From Betaproteobacteria bacterium (GTDB lineage Bacteria; Pseudomonadota; Gammaproteobacteria; Burkholderiales; SG8-41): DNA of 37,897 nt. The notes under the pieces are model-generated. The model was not told where the DNA came from, searched no databases, and saw only the letters and a list, made by a program, of their open reading frames with translations. Where the stretch lies: assembly GCA_028292225.1 (NCBI GenBank), contig JAQGMV010000186.1, forward strand, positions 1 to 37,897. The letters run 5' to 3'. A program made the translations under genes and the position numbers. How positions within the stretch are numbered: position 1 is the stretch's first letter; the number at the start of each line of letters is the position of its first letter. Shown piece after piece: positions 1 to 8,979 of this stretch.

Positions 1-477
1 ATCGAGCGAGACCGCCTTCAGCCCCGCCACGCCGAGCGCTTTCATCATGAGGCGCTGGATCTCGACGTCGCTCTCGATGCCGGCATGGCCGTAGATCTCG
101 GCGCCGATCTGCAGCGGCTCCCGCGTGCGGTTCATGCCGTTGGGCCGTGTGTGCAGCACGCTGCCGGCGTAGCACAGGCGCGTCACCCCGCGGCGGTTGA
201 GCAGGTGTGCGTCGATGCGCGCGACCTGCGGCGCGATGTCGGCGCGCAGGCCCAGCATGCGTCCGGAAAGCTGGTCGACGAGCTTGAAAGTCTGCAGATC
301 GAGATCGTGACCGGTGCCGGTCAGCAGCGAATCGACGTACTCGAGCAGCGGCGGCATGACGAGCTCATAGCCGTGCACCTGGAACAGATCGAGGATGTCG
401 CGGCGCAGGCGCTCGATCCGGCACGCCTGGGCCGGCAGGATATCCTCGATGTACTCCGGGAGGAGCCAGGCGCGCAT
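1..477 (-). CDS. hisZ: HisZ, ATP phosphoribosyltransferase regulatory subunit (3' end cut by window edge)
   Basis: First 159 residues of a HisRS-like protein lacking the anticodon domain context; it begins [15 protein letters not shown], the usual HisZ opening, and carries a class II motif 2-like stretch ([20 protein letters not shown]). HisZ is known to pair with the short form of HisG to start histidine synthesis. The frame is open only back to a stop at 508-510, and this ATG matches the family N-terminus. It lies 64 nt downstream of the DUF2065 gene, in the usual betaproteobacterial order hflK-hflC-DUF2065-hisZ; purA would be expected beyond the window. Its paralogue hisS is also in this window, so calling it a second histidyl-tRNA synthetase would be a mistake. 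Confidence 0.93.
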   Translation of the reverse strand, partial: MRAWLLPEYIEDILPAQACRIERLRRDILDLFQVHGYELVMPPLLEYVDSLLTGTGHDLDLQTFKLVDQLSGRMLGLRADIAPQVARIDAHLLNRRGVTRLCYAGSVLHTRPNGMNRTREPLQIGAEIYGHAGIESDVEIQRLMMKALGVAGLKAVSLD

Positions 478-506
478 GAGCTGAAAATCCAGTGTGAAAC
501 CGCGGA

Positions 507-512
507 ATTATA
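507..512 (-). promoter_or_regulatory. possible -10 box ahead of hisZ
   Basis: A perfect TATAAT on the minus strand in the 64-nt gap between the DUF2065 gene and hisZ, about 30 nt before the hisZ start. No convincing -35 hexamer lies 16-18 nt upstream, so this may be chance in an otherwise GC-rich gap. Confidence 0.25.
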
Positions 513-541
513 GAGGAAACGCGCGACTTTGCTTCAGCGCA

Positions 542-730
542 TCACTGCCGCGCGACGTAGAGCAGCAGCAGGCCGGCCAGCATCGAGGTGAGCCCGATGA
601 AACGGATCTGGCCGTCGCCCATCTCGGTCAGGCGCCGAAACGTGTCGCGCCACAATGCAGGCAGGAGAAAAGGCAGCAGGCCTTCGATCACCAGCATCAG
701 AGCCAGGGCGGTCAGCAGAGTGTTGCTCAT
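542..730 (-). CDS. DUF2065 (YjeT-like) small membrane protein
   Basis: A 62-residue protein starting MSNTLLTALALMLVIEGLLP. It has two hydrophobic segments (about residues 4-25 and 43-60) around a short polar loop with RDTFRRL, the pattern of DUF2065 proteins. Function is unknown for the family; its fixed place between hflC and hisZ suggests co-expression with HflKC. A longer reading frame runs upstream through hflC, but the compact form with an ATG 58 nt after the hflC stop matches the family length. Confidence 0.85.
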   Translation of the reverse strand: MSNTLLTALALMLVIEGLLPFLLPALWRDTFRRLTEMGDGQIRFIGLTSMLAGLLLLYVARQ

Positions 731-788
731 GGGCGCTGCTTCCCGTCGACGACGAACGTGCGGCGGTGGATGCTTTCGAGCTGCGGAT

Positions 789-1667
789 CTATTTGCCCGC
801 CTTGCCGCCCGACCTGAAATACTTGAAGAATTCCGAATTCGGCTCGAGCACGAGCACGTCGTTCTTGTTCTTGAAGCTCTGCTTGTACGCTTCGATGCTG
901 CGGTAGAACGCGTAGAACTCCGGATTGGTCTGAGTCGCTCCGGCGTAGATCGCGGTCGCCTTGGCGTCGCCATCGCCCTTGATCTTCTGCGCGTCGCGAT
1001 ACGCCTGCGCGAGTATGACCTCGCGCTGGCGGTCGGCGTCGGCACGGATCTTCTCGGATTCGGCCGACCCGGTGGACCGCAGCTCGTTGGCCACACGCTT
1101 GCGCTCCGCCTCCATACGCCGGTACACCGACTCGCTCACTTCCTGCGGAAGGTCGACGCGCTTCATGCGCACGTCGAGCACCTGCACGCCGATTTTGGAC
1201 GCGTCCTCGTTCGCGCGCTGGCGCATGAGTTCCATGATCTTGTCGCGCTCGCCGGATACCACCTCATGCACGGTGCGGTTACCGAATTCGGCTCGCAGGC
1301 TGTCGTTGATCGTCTGCAGGAGACGCGTGCGCGCGCGCGCTTCGTCGCCGCCGACCGAGACGTAATAGTTGCGAACATCGACGATCCGCCACTTCACGAA
1401 AAGGTCGACGAGGACGTTCTTTTTCTCGGAGGTCAGAAAACGCTCGGGCTCCGCGCTGTCGATCGTCAGGATGCGCGTGTCGAAGAAGCGCACATTGTCG
1501 AGCAAAGGCACCTTCAGGTACAGCCCGGGCTCACGTTTGACATCCACGACCTCGCCGAGGCGAAACACGATCGCGTTCTGGCGCTGGTCGACAACGAAGA
1601 GCGACAGCGAGGCGAGGATGAGCACGACGACCGCAGCGATGAGCACGGCGCCCAGATTACGGTTCAT
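789..1667 (-). CDS. hflC: HflC, SPFH/band-7 subunit of the HflKC complex
   Basis: 292 residues with an N-terminal signal anchor (about 5-26), then an SPFH/PHB domain and a long charged C-terminal helical region with EAERKRVANELR, as in HflC. HflC and HflK form a large membrane assembly that encloses and modulates the FtsH protease; most of HflC is periplasmic. The start overlaps the hflK stop by one base (TGATG), so translation is probably coupled and the two subunits made in similar amounts. Length and termini are ordinary. Confidence 0.96.
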   Translation of the reverse strand: MNRNLGAVLIAAVVVLILASLSLFVVDQRQNAIVFRLGEVVDVKREPGLYLKVPLLDNVRFFDTRILTIDSAEPERFLTSEKKNVLVDLFVKWRIVDVRNYYVSVGGDEARARTRLLQTINDSLRAEFGNRTVHEVVSGERDKIMELMRQRANEDASKIGVQVLDVRMKRVDLPQEVSESVYRRMEAERKRVANELRSTGSAESEKIRADADRQREVILAQAYRDAQKIKGDGDAKATAIYAGATQTNPEFYAFYRSIEAYKQSFKNKNDVLVLEPNSEFFKYFRSGGKAGK

Positions 1668-2842
1668 CAGCGGGTCTCCCTGTCGCGGCTGCGGAACGCC
1701 TCGCGGCTGCGAGCGGTGGTCGGCTCCTGCGGCACAACCGCTTCGGCCGGCGCTTTCGGCGGTTCCACGGCGCCCGGAGTCGTCATCTGCATGAGCTTGT
1801 CGAGCGGCAGGTAGAGCAGGTTGTTGCCGCCTTTCTGGTCAACGAGGACCTTGCTCGAGTTGGACAGGATCTCCTGCATCGCCTCTATATACAGGCGGTC
1901 ACGCGTGACCTGCGGGGCTTTGCTGTACTCGGTGACAATCTGGCGGAAGCGCGAGGCATCGCCTTCGGCCCGCTCGATTACGCGCTGGCGATAGCCTTCG
2001 GACTCTTCCTTCAGGCGCGCCGCCATGCCTCGCGCTTTCGGAATGACGTCGTTGGCATACGCCTGGCCTTCGTTTTTCTGGCGCTCGCGGTCCTGGCTCG
2101 CGCGCACCGCGTCGTCGAACGCCGCCTGCACCTGCTCGGGCGGCTGGGCATTCTGCATCGTCACTTTGCTGATGTTGATGCCGGTGCCGTAGCGGTCGAG
2201 GATCGCCTGCATCAGCTTGTGGGAACGGGACGCCACTTCGGCGCGCCCTTCGTACAGCACGAAGTCCATGCTGCTTTTACCCACGATCTCACGCACCGCG
2301 GTTTCGGCGGCCTGCAGCACGGTCTCGTCGGGCTCGCGGCTGTTGAACAGATAATCGGCCGGGCTTTTCAGCACGTACTGCACCGCGAACTGAACGTCGA
2401 TGATGTTCTCGTCGTCGGTGAGCATGAGTGACTCTTTGAGAACCTTGCTCTTGACGTTGTTGCGATAACCGACCTCGACCGTGCGCACGCCGAGCAGGTT
2501 GACCACTTCGGCGGATTCGACGGGATAAGGCAGGTGCCAGCGCGGACCCGGCATGGTCGTCTCGACCAGCCTGCCGAACCTGAGCACGACGCCGCGCTGT
2601 CCTTCAGGAACGATGTAGAAGCCGCTCGCCAGCCACACGACGACCACGAGTGCCGCGAGCAGCCCCAACCCGCCGCCCATGCGGCGCGGGCTCCGGCCGC
2701 CGCCGGCATTGCCGTCGCCACCGCGGCGGCCGAACAGCCCTTCGAGCTTGCGGTTCAGATTGCGCCAGAGCTCTTCGAGGTCGGGAGGCCCCTGATTGCC
2801 GCCGCCGGGGCGGCGTCCCCAGTTCGGATCGTTGAGCGACAT
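1667..2842 (-). CDS. hflK: HflK, SPFH/band-7 subunit of the HflKC complex
   Basis: 391 residues beginning MSLNDPNWGRR, the usual HflK start. A Gly/Pro-rich cytoplasmic N-terminus (residues 10-58) is followed by a TM segment (about 58-75), the band-7 domain starting near FYIVPEGQRGVVLRFG, and a C-terminal helical region ending in a Pro/Arg-rich tail. The frame also offers an ATG at 2911, adding 23 residues (MSATLRSARDYLRQ...), but family N-termini favour 2842. It lies 115 nt downstream of hflX and overlaps hflC. Confidence 0.95.
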   Translation of the reverse strand: MSLNDPNWGRRPGGGNQGPPDLEELWRNLNRKLEGLFGRRGGDGNAGGGRSPRRMGGGLGLLAALVVVVWLASGFYIVPEGQRGVVLRFGRLVETTMPGPRWHLPYPVESAEVVNLLGVRTVEVGYRNNVKSKVLKESLMLTDDENIIDVQFAVQYVLKSPADYLFNSREPDETVLQAAETAVREIVGKSSMDFVLYEGRAEVASRSHKLMQAILDRYGTGINISKVTMQNAQPPEQVQAAFDDAVRASQDRERQKNEGQAYANDVIPKARGMAARLKEESEGYRQRVIERAEGDASRFRQIVTEYSKAPQVTRDRLYIEAMQEILSNSSKVLVDQKGGNNLLYLPLDKLMQMTTPGAVEPPKAPAEAVVPQEPTTARSREAFRSRDRETR

Positions 2843-2957
2843 CAGCGCACCCCAAGCATTAAGCGAGCGTTGCCGCAGATAGTCGCGTGCCGAACGTAAC
2901 GTCGCTGACATGGAAGCCTTAAGAGACCCGTTGACGAATAAAAGAGAGATGACGTTG

Positions 2958-4085
2958 TCATGCCGCCGCGGGGCGCTGGTCCGGCGTGAGCGGCAGCGCG
3001 GCAGATGCGTATTCTTCTAGCGCGAGGCGAAGCGAATCGAGGCCCAAGCCAGCTTCCGCGCTGATCCAAATGCGCGCGATTTTACCATACTCGTCCCGCT
3101 CGACGCGGGGCTCGAGTTGCGTGAGATCGATCTTGTTCATAACGAGCACCTGAGGGATCGCGTCGGCGCCGATCTCGGCGAGGACCACGTTCACGGCCTC
3201 GATCTGCGCATCGCGATCTGCGCTGCTGGCATCGACGACGTGCAGCAGCAGATCAGCGTGCACCGTCTCCTCCAGGGTCGCGCGAAACGCTGCGACCAGT
3301 GTGTGGGGAAGCTGGCGTATGAAGCCGACCGTGTCCGACAGGACGATGGGCGTGTTGTTCTGGCCGCGAATGCGGCGCGTCGTGGTGTCGAGGGTGGCGA
3401 AAAGCTGATCGGCGGCGTGGACCCCGGCGTGCGTCAGGCGGTTGAAAAGTGTCGATTTGCCGGCGTTGGTATAACCGACGAGCGAAACCGAGAAGACGTG
3501 CGCGCGCTCGCGCGCACGTCGCTGCACCGCGCGCTGCGCCTGCATGCGCGAGAGCTTTTCCTTGAGCATCTTCACCCGCTTGCCGAGAAGCCGCCGGTCG
3601 GTTTCGAGCTGGGTCTCGCCGGGACCTCGCAGGCCGATGCCGCCTTTTTGCCGCTCCAGGTGAGTCCAGCCTCGAATGAGCCGCGTGGACAAACGCTCGA
3701 GCTGCGCGAGCTCGACCTGCACCTTCCCTTCATGGCTGCGGGCGCGTTGCGCGAAAATGTCGAGGATGAGGCTCGTGCGGTCGACGACCGGGCAGTCCAG
3801 ACGCTTCTGCAGATTGCGCTCCTGCACCGGCGACAGATCATGATTGAAGATCGTCACGGAAGACTTGCTGTCGGTGAGCGCCTGCGCGATTTCCTCGACC
3901 TTGCCCTTGCCGGCGAACAGCGCGGGATCGGGACGCTCGCGGCGGCCTTTGACGATCGTGAGCGCACCGACGCCTGCGCTGGATGCGAGCTGTTTGGCTT
4001 CTTCGAGGCTTTCGGCGTAGCCGGTCTTGCCGAAATCGAGACCGACAAGAACCGCCGGCCCGTTGCTACCTGCACGATCGGACAT
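2958..4085 (-). CDS. hflX: HflX, ribosome-splitting GTPase
   Basis: 375 residues. It has the HflX N-terminal nucleotide-binding domain with a Gly-rich linker (GGIGLRGPGETQLETDRR, about 148-165) and then an Obg/HflX-type G domain: G1 GYTNAGKST (204-212), G3 DTVGF (251-255), G4 NKID (317-320). HflX is known to bind the 50S subunit and rescue stalled or heat-damaged ribosomes. The preceding in-frame TTG gives one extra Met only; the ATG at 4085 is the better start. It sits 22 nt downstream of hfq, the conserved hfq-hflX-hflK-hflC order. Confidence 0.96.
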   Translation of the reverse strand: MSDRAGSNGPAVLVGLDFGKTGYAESLEEAKQLASSAGVGALTIVKGRRERPDPALFAGKGKVEEIAQALTDSKSSVTIFNHDLSPVQERNLQKRLDCPVVDRTSLILDIFAQRARSHEGKVQVELAQLERLSTRLIRGWTHLERQKGGIGLRGPGETQLETDRRLLGKRVKMLKEKLSRMQAQRAVQRRARERAHVFSVSLVGYTNAGKSTLFNRLTHAGVHAADQLFATLDTTTRRIRGQNNTPIVLSDTVGFIRQLPHTLVAAFRATLEETVHADLLLHVVDASSADRDAQIEAVNVVLAEIGADAIPQVLVMNKIDLTQLEPRVERDEYGKIARIWISAEAGLGLDSLRLALEEYASAALPLTPDQRPAAA

Positions 4086-4107
4086 CAAGAACTGGACACT
4101 GCAGACA

Positions 4108-4347
4108 TCAAGCGTCTGGGCTTTGGTCTGCTTGGAAATTGACGGGACGCGCCGGAACCACGGTCGAGATCGCGTGCTTGTACACCATCTGAGTCACAGT
4201 ATTCTTCAGCAATACCACGTACTGGTCGAACGAATCGATCTGGCCCTGCAGCTTGATGCCGTTGACGAGATAAATCGAGACGGGGATGTGTTCCTTGCGC
4301 AAAGTGTTCAGGAACGGGTCTTGTAGTAACTGCCCTTTGTTGCTCAT
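4108..4347 (-). CDS. hfq: Hfq, RNA chaperone
   Basis: 79 residues opening [19 protein letters not shown], with Sm1 (about 18-50, including [22 protein letters not shown]) and the Sm2 signature YKHAIST (57-63), and the short C-terminal tail typical of betaproteobacteria. Hfq forms a hexameric ring that pairs small RNAs with mRNAs. A GAGGG ribosome-binding sequence lies about 5 nt before the start. The 98-nt gap to der could hold its own promoter, though I see no clear pair of hexamers. Confidence 0.98.
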   Translation of the reverse strand: MSNKGQLLQDPFLNTLRKEHIPVSIYLVNGIKLQGQIDSFDQYVVLLKNTVTQMVYKHAISTVVPARPVNFQADQSPDA

Positions 4348-4445
4348 GGTACCCTCGCCGTTGTCATTATGGGTTTCTCACTGTATCTGATTTTCTGTCG
4401 TAACGCCATTGGGTTAGCCGCGTTTTTGCATGGTGGTGAACGCCG

Positions 4446-5765
4446 TTATACATAAGGATTACGACCGGTTTTCAACTCGACCTTCAGCGGCGTGCCCTGC
4501 AATTTGAAAGCCTCCCGGAAGAATCGTTCGAGGTATCTGCGATAACTGTCCGGAACGTGCTGTAACTGGGTGCCGTGGATGATGATGCGCGGCGGGTTCG
4601 ACCCGCCCTGGTGCGCATACCGCAGCTTCGGCCGCCCGTATCCCGCGCGCGGCGGATGCTGTTGGGCGATCGCCTCGATGAGCGCACGGGTCAGTTTGGG
4701 CGTGGGCAGCTTGGACATCGCCGCCGCGTATGCCGCGTCGATCGACTTCATCACCGCCCCGATGCCCTGCCCCGCCAGCGCCGAGATGAAATGCAGCCGC
4801 GCGAAGGAGAGGAAGGTCAGCTTGCGGTCGATGTGGCCCTTGATCGTCTCGCGCTGATGAGCGTCGGCCGCTTCCCACTTGTTCACCGCCAGCACCAGAG
4901 CGCGCCCGGCTTCGAGTATGAACCCGGCGATGTGAGCGTCCTGCTCCGAGATCTCCTGCGTTGCGTCGAGCACGAGCACGACCACGTTCGCGTCCGCGAT
5001 CGCCTGCATGGTCTTGACCACCGAGAATATTTCCGCGGCCTCCTCCATGCGCCCGCGCTTGCGCATGCCCGCGGTGTCGATGAGCGTGTACGGGCGCCCG
5101 TCCCATTCGAAGTCCATGTAGATCGAGTCGCGGGTCGTTCCAGGCTGGTCGAACACGATCACGCGCTCTTCGCCGATGAGCGCGTTGACGAGCGTGGATT
5201 TGCCGACGTTCGGCCTGCCGACTACCGCGATGCGAGGCTGTTTCGAATCGTCCTCGCGACGCTCGTCGGCGTCGGGGAAATCCTCGAGGACCAGATCGAT
5301 CAAGTCGGTGACGTTTTCCCCGTGCGCGGCGGCGATCGTCAGCGGGTCGCCGAGCGCGAGCTCGTGGAACTCGGCCGCTGCGTTCTCAGGCTGCATCCCT
5401 TCGGACTTGTTGACCACCACGTGCACGCGGCGCCCGCTCTTGCGCAGCTCCTCGCCGATGATCCGGTCCTGCGCGGTGAGTCCCGCGCGCGCGTCGACCA
5501 TGAACAGCACGAGATCGGCTTCGTCGACCGCCTGGCGCGTCTGCCGCGCCATCTCGTGGTAAATGCCTTCGGTCGCGACCGGCTCGAAACCGCCGGTGTC
5601 GACGATCAGGTACGCCTTGCGCCCGACTTTGCCTTTCCCGTAGTGGCGATCGCGCGTGATGCCCGGCTGGTCGTGCACGATCGCATCTCGGCTACGCGTG
5701 AGCCGGTTGAAAAGAGTCGACTTGCCGACGTTGGGCCGGCCGACGATCACTACGATGGGGAGCAT
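4446..5765 (-). CDS. der: Der (EngA), double-domain ribosome-assembly GTPase
   Basis: 439 residues with two consecutive G domains and a C-terminal KH-like domain. Domain 1 has G1 GRPNVGKST (9-17), G3 DTGG (56-59) and G4 NKSE (119-122). Domain 2 has G1 GRPNVGKST (183-191), G3 DTAG (230-233) and G4 NKWE (295-298). Both G4 motifs carry Glu where NKxD is canonical. The first is common among relatives as far as I recall; the second is less expected. Der is essential for 50S assembly. It follows bamB across a gap that holds an unusual repeat. Confidence 0.97.
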   Translation of the reverse strand: MLPIVVIVGRPNVGKSTLFNRLTRSRDAIVHDQPGITRDRHYGKGKVGRKAYLIVDTGGFEPVATEGIYHEMARQTRQAVDEADLVLFMVDARAGLTAQDRIIGEELRKSGRRVHVVVNKSEGMQPENAAAEFHELALGDPLTIAAAHGENVTDLIDLVLEDFPDADERREDDSKQPRIAVVGRPNVGKSTLVNALIGEERVIVFDQPGTTRDSIYMDFEWDGRPYTLIDTAGMRKRGRMEEAAEIFSVVKTMQAIADANVVVLVLDATQEISEQDAHIAGFILEAGRALVLAVNKWEAADAHQRETIKGHIDRKLTFLSFARLHFISALAGQGIGAVMKSIDAAYAAAMSKLPTPKLTRALIEAIAQQHPPRAGYGRPKLRYAHQGGSNPPRIIIHGTQLQHVPDSYRRYLERFFREAFKLQGTPLKVELKTGRNPYV

Positions 5766-5782
5766 GGGGCTACCGAGAGTTA

Positions 5783-5859
5783 GGTGTTGAGTGATGAATG
5801 TTTAGTGGCGAGGGCGTCGGGCGTTGAGCTTTTTCACTAAACACTCAGCACTCAACACT
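5783..5859. repeat. inverted pair of 7-nt periodic repeats between bamB and der
   Basis: Left arm 5783-5807 and right arm 5835-5859 are reverse complements at 22 of 25 positions, around a 27-nt loop. Each arm has a 7-nt period: on the minus strand the right arm reads GTGTTGA-GTGCTGA-GTGTTTA. The transcript of the operon would fold here into a long stem. There is no T-tract directly after it on the minus strand, so it is not a textbook terminator. The AT-rich composition contrasts with the GC-rich flanks, suggesting an inserted repeat element. Confidence 0.8.
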
Positions 5860-5883
5860 TTGCTATTGCACGGCAATAGCAAA
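5859..5883 (-). other. perfect 11-bp hairpin across the bamB stop codon
   Basis: Arms 5859-5869 (TTTGCTATTGC) and 5873-5883 (GCAATAGCAAA) are exact reverse complements with a 3-nt loop. The bamB TAG stop is at 5863-5865, inside one arm. It abuts the heptad repeat pair, so the bamB-der junction would carry two stem-loops in series. Without a U-tract it may instead block 3' exonucleases or slow downstream translation; that is inference. Confidence 0.65.
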
Positions 5884-7020
5884 CACCCCGCCGTTGCGCG
5901 TCTGGACGAGGACCGTGTCGCCGTCGAGCGCGAGGGGAGCCGCGCCGATCGCGCTGCCATCGGTCGCGATGCGTCCCGCAAACGAACCGTCTTCGCGCGA
6001 AAGCAGATGCACGTACCCTTCATAATCGCCCACGATGACGTAGCGCCCGAACGCGAGGGGCGCGGAGAGGCCGCGGCCGAACAGCTTGTCCTGTTTCCAC
6101 AGGCTTCCGCCGCTCGCCTTGTCGAGCGCGACCACTGCGTTTTTGTCGTCGGTGATGTAAGCCCCCCTGTGATCGGCATCCATGCCTGCGACACTCGACA
6201 TGTCGCGCGCCCAGATCGTCGTGCCGCTCTGCGTGTCGAAGCACGCGACGCGTCCCTGATAAGCCACTGCGCACACGCGGTCGCCGTCGACGACCGGCAG
6301 CCCCATCACGTCGGCGACGCGCTCGAGCTCGGTCGTGCCGCGAGGGAGCGCGACCACGCTGTCCCACCCCACCGCGCCGGTCTGGGCATTGAGCCCGACC
6401 AGCCGCCCGCCCGAAAAGCCGGCAAAAACCGCGCCGCGCTCGAGCGCCACACCGCTGTAGCTGCGCAGCGAAAGCGCGGGCGTCGCGCGCTGATACACCC
6501 AGCGCTGTTTACCGGTGAGCGCATCGAGCCCGTAAACGCGTCCGTCCCCTGCGCGCACCGCGACGAGCGTGCCTTCGACCGCGGGCGGTGCGAGCACCTC
6601 GCCTGCGAGCTGCGTTTTCCAGAGCTGCTTGCCGCCCGCGTCGTACGCGAGCACTTCGCCTTTCGCGGTGCCCACGAGCACCAGCGACCCGCTCGCGGCG
6701 ACACCGCCCGAAAGCCGCTGGCCTATGGTCAGGCGCGAGACCGGCTTCCCGGTCCGCGTATCGAAACCGACGATCTGACCTGCAGCGCCGGCCGCATACA
6801 CCGTCGTTCCGGTGAGCGCGGGAAAAAATACCGCCCGCTCCGCAGGGCCTGCACTGCCCTGCCACGCGATTCGGGTTTGTGCGGTCGGCTTGAACACCGC
6901 CAGCGGGGCGGGCTTCGCCGCCGGACGGCTGCCGAACCAGCGATCGTAGGTATCCCCGATCGTGGAGCATGCCGCGATCGAGACGAGCGCGAGCGCCGCA
7001 AGAGGACGTCTGAATCTCAT
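5863..7020 (-). CDS. bamB: BamB, outer-membrane assembly lipoprotein
   Basis: 385 residues with a lipoprotein signal (MRFRRPLAALALVSIAAC; lipobox IAAC, Cys18) and a series of PQQ-like beta-propeller repeats, for example GQIVGFDTRTGKPVSRL and GRVYGLDALTGKQRW. BamB is a periplasmic-face lipoprotein of the Bam complex that binds BamA and helps insert beta-barrel proteins. Its ATG overlaps the stop of the upstream TPR gene as ATGA (7017-7020). The stop codon lies within a perfect hairpin. Confidence 0.95.
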   Translation of the reverse strand: MRFRRPLAALALVSIAACSTIGDTYDRWFGSRPAAKPAPLAVFKPTAQTRIAWQGSAGPAERAVFFPALTGTTVYAAGAAGQIVGFDTRTGKPVSRLTIGQRLSGGVAASGSLVLVGTAKGEVLAYDAGGKQLWKTQLAGEVLAPPAVEGTLVAVRAGDGRVYGLDALTGKQRWVYQRATPALSLRSYSGVALERGAVFAGFSGGRLVGLNAQTGAVGWDSVVALPRGTTELERVADVMGLPVVDGDRVCAVAYQGRVACFDTQSGTTIWARDMSSVAGMDADHRGAYITDDKNAVVALDKASGGSLWKQDKLFGRGLSAPLAFGRYVIVGDYEGYVHLLSREDGSFAGRIATDGSAIGAAPLALDGDTVLVQTRNGGVFAIAVQ

Positions 7021-7652
7021 TTGGCGTCACCCAATGCGTCGAGCTTCACTTCGACCAGGCGGCGATACGGGCTGCCCGGATCGCTTTTGTCGAGCGCGAG
7101 CTGGTAGGCTGCACGCGCGTCGGCCGGCTTGGCCTGCGCAACGAGCACGTCGCCTCGCATGTCGGCGTAGAGCATCGCAAAAGCATCTCCGGTTTTGGCC
7201 GACAGGAGCTTCAGCGCATCGTCGTATTTCTTTTCGTCGAGCAGCACACCGGCCAGGCGCAGCCGCGCGATGTCGCGCAGCTCTTCTTCCTTGGCGTGGT
7301 CGGCAGCCCATTGCAGGTTCTTCTTCGCATCGTCGAGCTCACCGGTGGTGACGCCGGCTTTCGCCGCGGCGAGCGCGGCCATTCCCGCGTACTGACTCGA
7401 CGCGTAGTTATCTACGATCTTCGCGGCGATGTCGCGCACGCGCTTGGCGTCCTTCGCGCTCTCGGCCTCGACCACTTGGCCGAACAGCGTCGCTGCACGC
7501 TCGGCCTGCTGCGCGCGGTAGTAGCGCCATCCCTGAACTGAAGCGATGCCGACGAGCACGGCTATCGCAACCAGCATGACCAGCTTGCCGTAGTCGCTCC
7601 ACCAACCCTTGATTGCGTCTATCTGTTCCTGTTCTTCGAGATCGAGAGCCAT
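7017..7652 (-). CDS. yfgM: YfgM-like TPR membrane protein
   Basis: 211 residues starting MALDLEEQEQIDAIKGWW, then a single TM segment (about 22-40) and a periplasmic helical region with TPR-like repeats, matching the YfgM family (DUF2133/TPR_21). YfgM is known in E. coli to associate with the Sec translocon and periplasmic chaperones. A longer in-frame reading starts at 7766, inside the 3' end of hisS, but the MALDLEEQEQ start is the family one and lies 16 nt after hisS. It is coupled to bamB by ATGA overlap. Confidence 0.9.
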   Translation of the reverse strand: MALDLEEQEQIDAIKGWWSDYGKLVMLVAIAVLVGIASVQGWRYYRAQQAERAATLFGQVVEAESAKDAKRVRDIAAKIVDNYASSQYAGMAALAAAKAGVTTGELDDAKKNLQWAADHAKEEELRDIARLRLAGVLLDEKKYDDALKLLSAKTGDAFAMLYADMRGDVLVAQAKPADARAAYQLALDKSDPGSPYRRLVEVKLDALGDAK

Positions 7653-7668
7653 GTCTTTCCTTTGAAGT

Positions 7669-8961
7669 TCAGCGCGCTGCCGCCAGAGCGACCGCTTGCG
7701 CGAGATCCACTCGCGCCTGTGCGGTCGGCTGCGGCGCGCCGCTATTAGAAACATCGCGAGGCGCACGCAGCGGTTTCATCGTGAGATTCCCCGCCTGCAC
7801 CTCGTCGTCGCCGATCAGCGCGGCATAGCGGGCACCGCTCGCGTCGGCTTTTTTCATCTGCGACTTGAAGCTGCCGCCCCCACAGTGCAGCACCACGTTG
7901 AGCCCCGCGTCGCGCATGCGTTCGGCGATGCCCTGCGCGTAGCGTTCGGCGGCTTCGCCCTGCCGCACCACGTATACGTCGGGGGCCGGCGCCTCGCGCA
8001 GTGGCCCTTCCTGCATGAGCGCGAGCAGCCGCTCTACGCCCATCGCATAGCCGCACGCGGGCGCGGGTTTGCCGCCGATCTGCTCCACGAGTCCGTCGTA
8101 GCGTCCGCCGGCGCAGACCGTTCCCTGCGCACCGAGACGGTCGGTCGTCCATTCGAACACGGTGCGATTGTAGTAGTCGAGACCGCGGACCAGCCGAGGA
8201 TTGAGCCGATACGCGACACCGGCTTCGCGCAAGCCGTCCTGCACCGCCTCGAAATGCCGGGCGGAGTCTTCATCGAGATCGTCGACGAGCCGCGGCGCGT
8301 TTTCGATCAGCGCCTGCATCGCAGGGTTCTTGCTGTCGAGAACGCGCAGCGGGTTCGTGGTGAGTCGTCGCTGCGAGTCGGCATCGAGCGCCTCGCGATG
8401 CTGTCCGAGATATTCGACGAGCCGCGCGCGATAGCGCAGACGCGCCTCCGCGCTGCCGAGCGAGTTCAGCTCGAGCACGACGCCTTCGAGCCCGAGCACG
8501 CGCCACAGACGCGCGCACATCACGATATGCTCGATGTCGATATCGGGCCCGGCGTAGCCCAGCGCTTCGACACCGAACTGGTGAAACTGCCGGTAGCGGC
8601 CTTTCTGCGGGCGCTCGTGCCTGAACATCGGCCCGCCGTACCACAGCCGCTGCGCGCTTCCGTAAAGCAGGTTGTGCTCGACCGCGGCGCGCACGCACGA
8701 CGCCGTACCCTCAGGCCGCAGCGTCAGGCTCTCGCCGTTCAATTCGTCGACGAAGGTGTACATCTCCTTCTCGACGATGTCCGTGGCATCGCCGATCGAG
8801 CGTACGAAAAGCTCGGTGCGCTCGAGCACCGGCATGCGAATCTCGCGGTAGCCGTACGAGCGCAGCCATTCGCGCACGGTATGCTCGAAAAACTGCCACA
8901 GGTGAACTTCGTCCGGCAGGATGTCGTTCATCCCGCGGACGGCTTGTATCGTTTTGGTCAT
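7669..8961 (-). CDS. hisS: histidyl-tRNA synthetase
   Basis: 430 residues. Class II synthetase core: N-terminal [12 protein letters not shown] (substrate loop), motif 2 [18 protein letters not shown], HisRS-specific [13 protein letters not shown], motif 3 with [13 protein letters not shown] and GVERLL, then a C-terminal anticodon-binding domain ([18 protein letters not shown] onward). It charges tRNA-His. The extreme C-terminus is slightly long and Ala-rich (about 25 residues after the last conserved part). It lies 18 nt downstream of ispG. Confidence 0.97.
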   Translation of the reverse strand: MTKTIQAVRGMNDILPDEVHLWQFFEHTVREWLRSYGYREIRMPVLERTELFVRSIGDATDIVEKEMYTFVDELNGESLTLRPEGTASCVRAAVEHNLLYGSAQRLWYGGPMFRHERPQKGRYRQFHQFGVEALGYAGPDIDIEHIVMCARLWRVLGLEGVVLELNSLGSAEARLRYRARLVEYLGQHREALDADSQRRLTTNPLRVLDSKNPAMQALIENAPRLVDDLDEDSARHFEAVQDGLREAGVAYRLNPRLVRGLDYYNRTVFEWTTDRLGAQGTVCAGGRYDGLVEQIGGKPAPACGYAMGVERLLALMQEGPLREAPAPDVYVVRQGEAAERYAQGIAERMRDAGLNVVLHCGGGSFKSQMKKADASGARYAALIGDDEVQAGNLTMKPLRAPRDVSNSGAPQPTAQARVDLAQAVALAAAR

Positions 8962-8979
8962 CGATTTCGAGGCGCTGCT

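Noticed and set aside
1-477. a second hisS
   Set aside because: The opening sequence and the DUF2065-adjacent position fit HisZ; the true HisRS is at 7669-8961.
5783-5859. CRISPR repeat
   Set aside because: Only one inverted pair with a 7-nt internal period; no regularly spaced repeats and no cas genes.
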